64,000 nucleotides of DNA from Zasmidium citrigriseum (Eukaryota > Ascomycota > Dothideomycetes > Mycosphaerellales > Mycosphaerellaceae), in the NCBI GenBank assembly GCA_002786025.1, contig NHNW01000045.1, positions 1 to 64,000 on the forward strand, read 5' to 3'. A model generated the notes under the pieces. The model did not search any database and was not told the origin of the DNA. It saw only the letters and a program-made list of their open reading frames with translations. A program made the position numbers and the translations under genes. Shown here piece by piece: positions 1-10,442 of the stretch (positions are counted from its first letter, which is position 1; every line of letters starts with the position of its first letter).

Positions 1-1620
1 GTCTAGCTTCTACTTACTACGAATATTAGGAGGTCCTAACTCTAGAAGTTTACGTTTATAGTCGTTATATAGCGTAAATAACGCTATACGGAGATATATA
101 TATATATAGATATAGACTCGATCGCCGTCCCTATCGATAGTACCTCTATCGATAGGGGTAGCGAAGCTAGTATCGTTTAAGGCGTTCTAGTACTACTCTA
201 TTGTTTTATCTAGTAGGTATATATCGATATTAACCTACTCGAGGTCCTATAATATCGCCTATAGGTATTCCGGAGGATATAGAATACGATAGTCTATCGC
301 CTTATAGAGTCGTAGATACCTAAATAAACGTATTAGTACGCTAGGTACTATATATAGACGGTTCTTTTACTTCTAGATTAGATAGTAGTTCTACGTATAG
401 ATAAAGCGGTCGACTACGTCTCTTATAATTAGTATATAGACGTATAGTATCGCGATCCTATCCTATAGTCGTTCTAGGATAAATAGGCCTTACGCGCTAA
501 GGATCTAAAACTACTCTCTCTATCGTAAGATACTCGATTTTAGTTAACGCTACTAGGTTTCGATTCGTTAATTCTTCTTACTCGTACTAAAACGAAAATA
601 TTTATCGAAGTCGAGATCCTCCTCGTTCGGATAGAAAGTATAGTAGAGTCTACGCTAAAGCCTAAGATATATATCCGTAAGACACCTCGTCTTAGTACTA
701 TAGTCTACTTATAAGATTCTCGGAATAAAGCTATAGGCGATCGTAGCGAATAGGTATATCTTCTATATACCTATAGTAGTACGGCTAATAGTCCTAACGT
801 AGTAGTATATAATAAGGCGGGAATAAGCGTCTATAAACCCGTATATCGTTATCCTATAGAACTCTAGCTTATAGTACCTATCGTATAACTATACCTAGTT
901 TAGTCCTAGAAGTATAACTATACTATAATATTCTTTCGCCTTCGTAAGGCGTATAGCTACCCTGTCTAAATTTAATTCTTTAAGGATATTAAATATCCTA
1001 TTACGTCTAACAATCCTATATTTTAAACGTAGCTTAGTATATAGGAAGTTTCTTCCGTAGTTCTTAACCTAGCTATTCTATAACTCTCCTCTTAGTACCT
1101 CTTAGACCTAAGAGTTATACTCTTCCTAATTGTTCGCTTCGATACGTTTTAATAGACCTATCTCTTTCCGTAGTACTATAATCCGCCGCGGAGTAACGTT
1201 AATACTATCCTTAAGAAGCTTATCGCTTATTATTTAGTCCGTATTACTTACTATAGTAAAGGCGTATTAGATATGTTCTCGTAGCTCGGGCGTATCTACG
1301 AAACGGCGTTATATACTAGGCTAGTATATTCCCTAGGCTGCCGTATAACGACGGAGAGTTAAAATAGTAACTTCGATATAGTACTAAATACGAAGCCTTT
1401 TAATAATCTACTAGTATATAAAACGAGTATTGTCTCTAGTAATCTAGTTACGGAATCGCTCTAGATTAGCTGGTGGACGAGGTATAACGAAGGCCTAGGG
1501 GCTGTATTAGGCGCTAGAACTTATATTAAGAGTTATATATAGATAAGTAAAACGATAATAGAGGTAAGAGTATTATAATAACGAAGTATTTACTTCGCTT
1601 AGCTATTATTAGTAGTATAG
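1..1620. repeat. RIP-degraded repeat, probably a transposon relic
   Basis: Almost every CpA and TpG has been lost. Reading the first 960 bases by eye I find about one of each, while TpA is extremely frequent and CpG is retained (many TCG, ACG, GCG). Known biology: RIP in Pezizomycotina turns CpA into TpA on both strands of duplicated DNA, which gives exactly this pattern. All frames are closed by TAG/TAA, so nothing is coding now. Normal composition resumes between about 1460 and 1640. I could not assign the element family or find its terminal repeats; the left end lies outside the window. Confidence 0.85.
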
Positions 1621-1926
1621 AGAGGTAGAAGGTGGTTCGAAAGGCGGTAGGGAAGAGAAGCGGGGAAAAGCGAAAATTGAAAAAATAGTCGTGTAGGTAC
1701 CGGCTTCCGTCATGATGTCAATAGCCATCGGCTCCGGGCCGGCACGAGGCTCCACGAGCATTGATCCGAAATTCCGGGTTCTCGAACACATATCCGGTTT
1801 TAAACATTGGAAAACACCTCTACCTTCATCGAACCACTAAAGAGCCTTCCCATACAAGCGTGTGATGGCTCACTCAAATATTGGGAGAGACTCTCACCAA
1901 AGCAAGCCCTCTGCCTATTTCCTACC

Positions 1927-2660
1927 CTACTCCTCCGTCTCCAACACCAAATCCGAAAACGTAACCTCAATCCCCTTCTCACTCTCCTCCTCACTCGCCC
2001 CCTCATCCTTCTTCGGTTTCGCCGCATAAACACCAACCCAAACCTCCTGCTCCAACCTCCCTTCCATGAAAGCCCACTTGACCTCTCTCATAGGGACCAA
2101 TTTGTTGGCTCCATCTTGGGCCGCATACTACACAGAAAATCATTATCAGCACCTGTACACCACACCTTTCACGTTGATTGTTGGGGTAAGGGGATAGTTG
2201 GACTTACAACCCAAAGCGTCTCCCCCTCCCTCTCCATCCGAAACCGCGCCTTCTGATGAAATTCCGTATGCATAGGCGCAAGGCTCCAATCACTATACCG
2301 ATCCGTCCCCACCACGCCCAGCACACTCTGGTTGGAAAAATACTCAATGCCCGCTTTAATCCATTTCATTCCCTTCCTCTCACCCTCGACCTCCCCTTCC
2401 CCACTACCACCAGGAAAGGCGAGGATGAGACCGCCCTGATCATACTGCGTCTTCCACGGCGCGAAGACGGTGACTTCGAGTTTTTTGAATTGCGAGCTGG
2501 GGATTGTCTTGTAGATCATAGGTGCCGTGAAGACGTCGTCTGTGTCGGAGCGGCGCCAGATGTCGGTTTCGGGAGGCGCGGTGATGGTGAAGGAGGAGGG
2601 GTCTGACGGTGGGGTGGCGCCGGCGGAGGTTTGCCAGGGAGATTCTTGGGATGAGGACAT
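1927..2660 (-). CDS. DUF1349 family protein (concanavalin-like fold)
   Basis: Two exons, 2660-2208 and 2127-1927, with an 80-base GT-AG intron in phase 0, give 217 residues. The first exon carries features of the DUF1349 family: a tryptophan-rich start (ETDIWRR), then KTIPSSQFKKLEVTVFAPW, YDQGGLILAF, and WIKAGIEYFSNQSVLGVVGT. Exon 2 continues with KLVPMREVKWAFMEG and an acidic tail. Family knowledge: DUF1349 proteins are small cytosolic beta-sandwich proteins related to concanavalin-type lectins/glucanases, with no firmly assigned reaction. Exon 2 is inferred from splice consensus (donor GTAAGT at 2207, acceptor TAG ending at 2128) and from continued similarity to the family's C-terminal part. 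Confidence 0.8.
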
Positions 2661-3051
2661 CTTGTGGTCTTCAGTTCTTGTTGGTCTGGTAGGTGACTTG
2701 GTCTCAGGCCTGTGTGGTCTTTTCTTTCGCTATTTGCTTTTTATACCGTTATCTCAGAAAGATCGAAAAGATGAAACAAGAAGCTAACATAGCTCTTGAC
2801 GACATGTCGCGATACCCGAATCAAGGCACAGCCCGCAGCAGCGGATAGGGCGCTTCTGGTGTCAAAAGGCGGAGAAAGCTACCCACTGCAGGTGAGGCTT
2901 TTGTGGTGACACGATTAGGTAAAAGTCTATCTTGCGTGATTATAGATCGCATGCGTGCTTAATTACTTGTTGAAGATATGCCGCTGCGGTTCTCCCTGAT
3001 CAAGCACAACCCCCAACTGCTCTCTTTCTCTCTTTGCTCAGGCATGTCGTT
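2661..3051. other. intergenic stretch
   Basis: Upstream region of the DUF1349 gene and downstream region of the flavoprotein gene. No coding or RNA feature seen. Confidence 0.6.
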
Positions 3052-4633
3052 CTAGCTCCAGTCACCGGTCAATTCGAGTCGTTCACCATTCTTCTGCCTC
3101 TCTTCAATCTCGTCAATACTCCATCGTTGAACTCGATGCCCCTTGGGAATATTCGTGTTTGAAAAAGCAGGTCCGCCATCAACCAAACTCGCCGCCGCCC
3201 GTCCAAAATTCCCCCTCGCATAAACCTCCGGGTCCAGAGACCAAATCCACTTCGGCGTCTTATACGCAATATTCCTCACATCCCTCCCAGCCTCATTCAA
3301 ATCCGTCTTATGCAATCTTTCCGCATTCACGAAACCGAGAAGCTGACAACACGAGACTCGATCGGCGCGGAGGAGATTGTGGGTCTTGACTGCGGTTGTT
3401 AGCTGGTCGCGACCGGCTTGAGCGAGACATTCGGCGATGGTGACGCTGTCTTCAATGGCTTGTGTCGCGCCGTTGCCGGATGTTGGGAGGAAAGGATGTG
3501 CTGCGTCGCCGAGTTGCAAGACTCGAGCGCCGGGGGAGTGCCAGCACCAGGTTGGATCTCGCGGGTTCAAGGGCCAGGCTACGATTGTGTTTGGAGGTGT
3601 CACCTTTATAAGAGCCTTCATGGCTTCGGACCAGCCTGGTAATCGATCGACGACGCCGAGCATCTCTTCCTTCGTCACGGTATCATGCCAGGATTCTTTC
3701 CGGCTTTGGCCTTCTGGTTCGCGAAAGACGAGGCCGAAACAGAGACGTCCGTTCTGGCCGTTCTTGTCCACATAAGCCTGAACGACGGCGTGCGTGTCGG
3801 GGCCCATCCAGACTTGTTGGGAGGGATATTTTCCCTCCACGAGGCCGAAGGTTGAGTTCACGAGAGGGTCTGCTAGGGCGATGTCGAGGGGGAAGGCGCC
3901 TCGGAAGACTGTGCGGCCGGTTGGTTTCGCTTTTTCTTTGGGTCCAGGAATCAAAGCCTGACTCTTCGAATTTAACCCATCAGCGGCGATTACCAGATCG
4001 GCCTCGAACTTCTCCCCATCCTCTGTAACAACACCGCCAACCCTCGTCTCAACATCCTCGTAGTACTCCACGACTTTCATGCCAAATCTGACCTGAATCC
4101 CAAAACGTTCCAATTGATGGTATAACATAGCGTGAAACTGCGGCCGTTGTTGAGTCTGAATGGGCGGTCTAGTCAAATGCTGACTCAAATCCGACCCAGG
4201 AGCGCCCTTAGCAAAAGGGAAAGGTTCTCCAATATCTTCGCCCGTCCATTTACGATATCGCATCCAGAGATTGTGAGCCGTGACATCCTCGTACTCGCGC
4301 TGCATGCCTGGGTAGTGCTCGAGGAATTTGAGACCGCTGGCGCCAATGGTTATCATGTCACCTGGTTCTATCAGCATTCTACCCGTGTTTACAAAAGATG
4401 CTTTGCATACCACCAGCGCTCGCCTTAGACGATCGTTCAAACACTCGGACTGAGTGACCTTTCCGATGACATTCGAGGGCTGCTGTCAAGCCTCCGATTC
4501 CGCCGCCGATGATCAAGACCTTAATTCCTGTAGAGGCGGCGCATTTGACCTCGTCGTCGAAGAGTCCTCCGCCATGACCGTTCGAAAGCCGGATGTTAGC
4601 GATGTCTTCTGCGAAGTCGCCCATTGTGAACAT
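3052..4633 (-). CDS. FAD-dependent aromatic monooxygenase, salicylate hydroxylase-like
   Basis: Exons 4633-4411 and 4367-3052 with a short 43-base intron give 512 residues. Group A flavoprotein hydroxylase hallmarks are all present: the dinucleotide fold LIIGGGIGGLTAALE near residue 40, the DG motif LVIAADGLNSKSQ, and the GD motif VLQLGDAAHPFLPTSGNGA followed by QAIEDSVTIAECL. Family role: NAD(P)H-dependent hydroxylation, sometimes decarboxylative, of a phenolic ring or related substrate, in the cytosol. No signal peptide or membrane segment is visible. The intron is unusually short, but the join restores the expected link between the FAD fold and the MITIGASGLKFLE segment; an alternative acceptor is possible. 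A Zn(2)Cys(6) regulator lies just upstream on the same strand, so a small regulated catabolic or detoxification unit is plausible (inference). The substrate is unknown. Confidence 0.85.
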
Positions 4634-5219
4634 GAAGCTGAATCGAGCTTGGTATCAATAGTCGTTCAATTATCGTAGGTGTGGGTATCCTGTCGTTCTC
4701 TTTTTGCGCCGTGGTAAGTCACCAATAGTCAAACAATGCCTCTCCATTTATACAATCTGCCACTTTCTTCCATCGGCGACAACGACCACCGGCCGCGTCG
4801 GTCTTCGTGGCCATGGGTGTTGTTGACAAGGACTGTGAAACGACCATGTCGGTGCTTGGGCGTCCGACATATCGTGACTGCGGACGTTTCGTGCACCAAG
4901 TTTGGTATATTGTCAGCCCATCGCGCGACAGTAGGAACCGACACAGTTCAGGGGAATACTGTGCCTGGCCTTTACGTGTCAGGGCTGTGCCACTCTATCG
5001 GCTGAGGAGCCGGCGCCGGGAGCTGGGTGGCTGCAGCTGAACTAGCGCGGGTTCGCGGCTGTTTGACAGTCCATGTCGGTCCCGAAGAACTTCTGCGGCT
5101 CCGGTCTCATGCTTCTTGGCTGCCGAACGACTTCACCTCGTCTCCCCTTCTGTTGGCTCGTGACCATCTGCTGATTTGTGTCGGTTCCGCTGCTCTGACT
5201 TCCAGCCTGAGAGACTCCC
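4634..5219. other. intergenic stretch
   Basis: Promoter side of the flavoprotein gene and 3' side of the regulator. Only short unsupported ORFs; nothing else seen. Confidence 0.6.
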
Positions 5220-7385
5220 TCACTGCTGGCAAAGCTCGGACGCCAGTCTATCAAACTCAACCCAGTCAATAGCCTCGAGATCGAACCCCAGCACAGGATC
5301 ATTCGGATCTTCCACACTGGTGCGTCCAAAAGAGGTCGGCGTAGGCATTTGACTCATGTTGTCCATGCCCGGCAAAAGAGCGGTGTGCGGACGGGATCCA
5401 TATCCACTGCTAAACCCATTCAAAGGCTTGAAACCTGGAGGTGACATTACCGGAGTGCTCTCTGGTGCTTGCTGTTGAATGTTTGGTTTCTGTTCGTTTT
5501 CTACGATCCCGGGAGGGTGGTCTTGCTGACGCTTGGCCGCGTTCAGCAGAGAATGGATGCCGTCCAAGAGGAGGCTCTTCCTGGGTCCCAGTTCCAGAGT
5601 GGGGATGATTATCTGGAAGGCTTTTTGGATCAAGGTCCATGCTCGTGAGATGCCGTGACCCGAGTGACGCAAGCGAGTCTGCCGTAGCAGTGTCACGAGA
5701 GCGTACCATTGAAAGTGCTATAGATGTCAGCGTCCCTGCATGTCTTACATGGAATCATCCCTGACACTTACCGCTTGCCAATGCCATCTCCACTGTTGGA
5801 CCATCGGTTCGCACCACAGATCCACCTGCAGCTGCAGGAGGTCCATGCTCAGCAGGAAAGCGTTTTCTGAGAATCCGTCTGCATCCTCCCATTCCCTGTC
5901 CAGATCTACGATTGGGATGCGGGCGATTAAACGAAGCTTAGTTGCGAAGGTGCGGGCTGTATTGATAGCCATATACTGCAGGGGTACAGTCGGATCACAT
6001 GGCTCGATAATCTCTTCATTATATCGCTGCTCGATTCTTTGCATGATGTCAAGTTTCTCATTCGTTGTCATTGTTGCATCCTGCAACCGATGCCAAGTGC
6101 CCTGAGGACCTGTGATGCTTTGGAGACGGCGCGCGACTGTCACGCTCAGAATTCTTGCCTGGAGATATATGGATTCCGTGGGTCCCCTTCGAGATTCAGG
6201 AAGGCGGGTCATGCTCGGGAAGAGGTCGGAATCGTTGAAGTTGGAAGGGGGCAGAGCCTCGTAGTCGTTGCCCATGAGGTCACCGTCCTGGCCGACCAGC
6301 TCAGCCATGCGGCCGTCGAAATAGACGATTCCCCACCACAGTCGTCGCCGTATCTCTATCTCGAAAGGTGAGAGGCCGAATGAGGTGCCGTCACGCGGCA
6401 AGCCTATTGTTCCAGCAATGCGTATCGCGAGACCGAACAAAGACCATACAGTCTGAATCTCTCCGAGGCTCCGCAGCGCGGCCAGGTATAGGATGAGAGC
6501 TTGCAGTACCATGGTATCCGTAGTGGTGATAAAGCCAGCGTCCGACAGGGCAGTCTCGGTCATCTCCCTGTAACGCTGGATGAGTATGCCACGCGAGTCC
6601 TGCAAAGACTCTGCACATTGCTCATCTGTGAGAGAGACAGCGCTGATGAAGAAGATTGCGGAGGTGAGCGCTCTTTCATTTCGTGGGATATTTGGCCGCC
6701 CGATCTGGCCCAGGAGAATTTGTTGCACAGTTGGCGCGTGTGATATCTTCATCACCGGATCAATGTTGGCGAGAAACGTTTGCCACAGGAAGATGATCTG
6801 GCTCGCTGGGAACGCCTCTGCAGGCGAAGCGCTTGATTGACTGTTGCCATGGCTATGTCCATTGCCAAAGATGAAGGAGCGCCCTTGGCTCACCTCATCT
6901 CCAGCGCGCGCTACGTCTTCGTAGATTGCATGGCCATTTCGAGAGCCTGGTGTGTTGGATTTCTGCGGGGATCCAGGGCTACCGTGGCCGACTTGGCCAT
7001 CGGTAGATATCGCGGTCCAGAGGTGATTGTTCACATAGCGATAACCCGAACCATCCGAGACCAGGCGCGCGGTAGTTGTTCCCGCGCTATGGGTCGACTC
7101 AGGTGAAGGAAACTCATTGTTGTTGCTGTGCGCATTCGACAAGGACCGGACCGCATGGGGATCCGATGATGTTATTCCACCCGAAGCGGGTTCCTGCGTG
7201 GAGTGTTGGTGAGCGGTGTTGCGCCGTTGTCTCTTGCCGTGGCGCCCGGGCGGCGGAAAGTGGCAGTCAAGGCCTGACTTGGTACACGCGGCGCAGGGGT
7301 AAACTCGATCACACTTCACCTTGCGCCTTTGGCATACGGCGCATGACGGCGTGTGGTTGTCGCGCTTCTGGGGTGTCGTTTCCAT
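5220..7385 (-). CDS. Zn(2)Cys(6) fungal transcription factor
   Basis: Exons 7385-5772 and 5717-5220, with a 54-base phase-0 intron (GTAAGT...TAG), give 703 residues. The N-terminus holds a complete binuclear zinc cluster, CAVCQRRKVKCDR then YPCAACTKSGLDC, with spacing C-x2-C-x6-C-x5-C-x2-C-x6-C, followed by a basic linker (RHGKRQRRN). The middle of the protein matches the fungal-specific transcription factor domain, with the landmarks ALILYLAALRSLGEIQTVWSLF split by short loops, then GLPRDGT and RRRLWWGIVYFDGRMAE. The C-terminal exon is polar and Pro/Ser-rich, ending in an acidic segment (DLEAIDWVEFDRLA) that could be an activation region. Expected to be a nuclear DNA-binding activator or repressor. 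Its target may be the adjacent flavoprotein gene, which is inference from position only. Confidence 0.9.
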
Positions 7386-8408
7386 CGCGCTGACGCTTCA
7401 TCGCAGGTTAGGCCATAGCGGTGGCGGGGGAGTCCTTCACCGCTCTTTCTTGTTAAACAGCGGTGTGAAACTATCTCAAACGGCTTTCCTGGAATTCTGG
7501 GATCGATTCTGTGATTCTCCAAAGGTCTCGGTGCCGAGTTCAGAGTCTAGAGAGCGCTTTAGAGGCGCGGAAGAAAGTGCTTTTGGTGAGAGCGAAGCTA
7601 CTATGACAAGCTGCGTGGTGCTTGTTGAAAGCCACCCAATCAAAGCTGCAGGACGCGAAGCCAGCCGCCGGGGACCGATCAGCTGCATCCTGGGAAGCTC
7701 AAAGAAACCAATGCTGACTCGTTCTCGACCTACTCAAATATTCTGCCCAGACGCCGTTGCACTGCTAGTACTGGTGGAGGCATGAAAGTTTGTTGATATA
7801 CCATGCCTGGAGCTGCGATGTGACGCGGAGTCACGGCCAGGTCCTGAGATGAGAGGACGGAGGGCTCGGTATATACAGGCTTGCCCTCCATTCGAAGATC
7901 CCCGAGAGGCGTGTGATGTGTTCAGGCTGTGATTGTTCGCTATTGCGAGGTCGAGCTGCCACGGTAGCAATGCGTCGCGTAGATCTCTTTCCTTTCTGTG
8001 TCGCAAGCATTCGGGAGCTGCACCAAGCATGGCATCAATTTTGGCCTCGGAATGGATGTTGAGATGGCCGGAGAGATGTTGACAGCATGAGATGGAGGAT
8101 GAAAGTCGAAGAAAAGAAGAGGTGAAGTCGAAATAGGAGAAGCAACGGTGGTGCACGTCCCCTGTCTGCCCACGGGGAAGGTTCGGCCTACAACGGCGGC
8201 GCTCTTTCCCAGCCGCCGGAATACTCATGACCATCGACCTTCGACCAAACATCTTTATTTCCGCATACATCAAACTTGGACTTTAGCTCAGGTTGCACTG
8301 GACTGTCACTCTCTCGTCATCGAATGTTGTCATACAGCTTTCGCATCGTTACCGATTCGAACTTCTCTCATTAGAGACTCCCTCACGCATAGTGCCTTCA
8401 ACACTGTG
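7386..8408. other. intergenic stretch of about 1 kb
   Basis: Long 5' region of the regulator plus 3' side of the GFA-domain gene. A 179-codon open frame on the minus strand (7734-8273) has Ser/His/Arg-rich composition and no recognisable domain; I take it as chance. Confidence 0.55.
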
Positions 8409-9602
8409 TCAGAGCGCACCACCCGATCTCGAACCACTGCTCAAATCCTTACCTGGTCGCTGTGCCTCCCACTCCCTCAGACTCTTCTCAATCCCCAACG
8501 CAAAGCTCTCCGCCCGTGGAATAGCATCATCTCGATATCCAAGCCGACTTGTCCTCCAGCCAAACCAAGTCTCAGCCCTCGAACCCTCAGGCGCATCCAC
8601 CAACCCAACAGCAACATCCTTCAACCATTGTCTATCATCCGCATCGTAGAAGACGATCGCCCCGCAGCCCGAGCAGAAGTACCGGTAGCAGCCTGGTGAT
8701 GAGTTGTACTTCTTCAGCGTGCCAAAGTTCTCGGACCAGGGGACTTTGCCGGCTTTGTCCTGGGTGATTTGGAAAGTTGGGATGAAAGCCCAGGTAGTGA
8801 CTTCGACGCCCGCGGCCAGACGGCAGGAATTGCAAGCACAGAGGCCGGCGAGGTATTTGGTGCGGTTGTCTCGCATGTAGAAGGTGTCGTTCTCTGCAGG
8901 GAGTTCTTCGTTGGAGATGTCGACTGGTGGGGCATTGGGCCAGTACTTCTCTGCCAGAGCTGATCGATCAGATGGACGACTGACCCAAAATTCCACGCCA
9001 CCGCATTTGCACACGCAATGGAGCTTATCGTCCGGCGAGACTCTCACTGCTGGTCTCTGAGGTGAGCTCCAGCCAAGTGGTAGCTGCTCGCCCTTATCGA
9101 CGTTCTTCCTGCTGCTATCAAATGCCTTTGGACCGCCGAAGTGTGCAGGCCAGCGATCGAGTTGCTTGCCATTGATGGAAGTCAAGAAGTCGGCAAATCC
9201 TCCGTCCAAAGTGTCCTGAATATGCTCGTGGCCCTGCCAGTCGACGACACCTTCGATCTTGTCCATGGTTCCGGTAACGACGTCCCAGGTAATGTTCTTG
9301 TTCGGGTCATTGCCATCTGCGAGACAGCGCGCCAGCATTGTGCAGCCGCATGTGGTGCAGAAGTACTGCTTGATTCGCTTGGAGAAGTCGAAGCTCGTCA
9401 GCTTGTCCAGAAGTGACTGAGCTGGTTTGTAGTAGCTGGGCAAGAAGACCACAGTGAGGCATTGTGCACCGGTCAAGCGCCTGCATGAAGTGCAGTGGCA
9501 CATATAGCCCTTCAAGGGGAAGTCGGAGCTGGAGAGAGTGACCTCATGATTAGCCGCTCCGCAAAGGCAGGACGCCTTGAATGATTTGGTTTCTTTCGAC
9601 AT
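8409..9602 (-). CDS. double GFA/CENP-V domain protein
   Basis: A single exon of 397 residues with two GFA (glutathione-dependent formaldehyde-activating enzyme)/CENP-V-type zinc modules in tandem. Module 1 shows CLCGAANHEV, CHCTSCRRLTGA and FCTTCGC; module 2 shows CVCKCGGVEFWV, CACNSCRLAAG and FCSGCGAIVFY. Each set supplies the paired cysteines that bind structural and catalytic zinc in this fold. Family knowledge: single-domain members were linked to S-hydroxymethylglutathione formation, but most fungal homologues are uncharacterised. Length is about twice that of single-domain proteins, which agrees with an internal duplication. No signal peptide or membrane segment is seen. The ATG at 9602 is the first in frame, and the short tail (SSGSRSGGAL) looks disordered. 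Confidence 0.88.
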   Translation of the reverse strand: MSKETKSFKASCLCGAANHEVTLSSSDFPLKGYMCHCTSCRRLTGAQCLTVVFLPSYYKPAQSLLDKLTSFDFSKRIKQYFCTTCGCTMLARCLADGNDPNKNITWDVVTGTMDKIEGVVDWQGHEHIQDTLDGGFADFLTSINGKQLDRWPAHFGGPKAFDSSRKNVDKGEQLPLGWSSPQRPAVRVSPDDKLHCVCKCGGVEFWVSRPSDRSALAEKYWPNAPPVDISNEELPAENDTFYMRDNRTKYLAGLCACNSCRLAAGVEVTTWAFIPTFQITQDKAGKVPWSENFGTLKKYNSSPGCYRYFCSGCGAIVFYDADDRQWLKDVAVGLVDAPEGSRAETWFGWRTSRLGYRDDAIPRAESFALGIEKSLREWEAQRPGKDLSSGSRSGGAL

Positions 9603-10442
9603 GATGGAAAAGATGTGCGTGAAACTGAGAGAAGATGAAGAGAAAGCGAAGAGGGGTTGGTGTTTCGCAGTTTCCCGATGTGATACTTATCCATCTGCAG
9701 CAGGCAGGTACCACGCGAATGCGCCCTGTGATTGCGGAGCAACTTCTGCTGCTGCTCGGCGTCGATGACTCAAAGCTGAAGTGATGAGATGATCAGCCAG
9801 CTTCATTCCTAAGAGTAGGAGAAGGTCTGAAGTTGAAGGATGAGATGGAATGCGAGCCTCAAGTGAACTTTCACTCACCGTCCAGACCTTGATGGCGGAT
9901 TCACATGCTTGTCGCAAAAAGCGGGTCTTTGAAGCTGACTGGCCAATCAGATAAAGGTTGTTGGGTTTGTTTTGACTCTGCTTTGTTGGACATTTCGACG
10001 TTCCACAATCGTCGTCTCGAACGCTTATTTTGGACTTCAAGGCATTGGAGCTGTACTTGTTCGATTTGGGACTGGCGTTCGACTCGAGACGAAGTCGTTT
10101 GCATGTGAAGATCTGAAATCCGCCGAATTCCCCGAGTAAGATGAGATGGAGATCTCAAGAGATTGGTCACGATATCAGGGGTGTTGGTATCCATCTTGAA
10201 ATGAAATATCTCACAAGCAATTGTTGTTCATGATGAGGAGAAGGAGTTGTTGATTTGTATATCGATTTGTTGACGCCGATCACGAGCACGAGACTTACAG
10301 GATTGCCTCGGCGCTGCGGAGCTGCCTCCAACTTCCAACCACCTTGATCCCAGCCCGCCTCCACCTCTCCATCTTCCCCAGTCGAGCAGCATGCGATAAA
10401 CACCCTCCATCTCTCTCACAACACACCGATGATAAAACGACA
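9603..10442. other. divergent promoter region
   Basis: About 840 bases between two divergent genes (GFA protein leftward, TMEM135-like protein rightward). No supported coding feature; probably holds both promoters. Confidence 0.55.

Noticed and set aside
96..120. AT microsatellite-like run
   Set aside because: Explained by RIP-driven TpA enrichment in the surrounding repeat.
2169..2660. 163-codon reading of the DUF1349 gene without an intron
   Set aside because: Runs past a perfect GTAAGT donor into unlike sequence; the two-exon model extends the conserved region.
7734..8273. 179-codon minus-strand open frame
   Set aside because: Ser/His/Arg-rich without family resemblance, no splice extension that makes sense.
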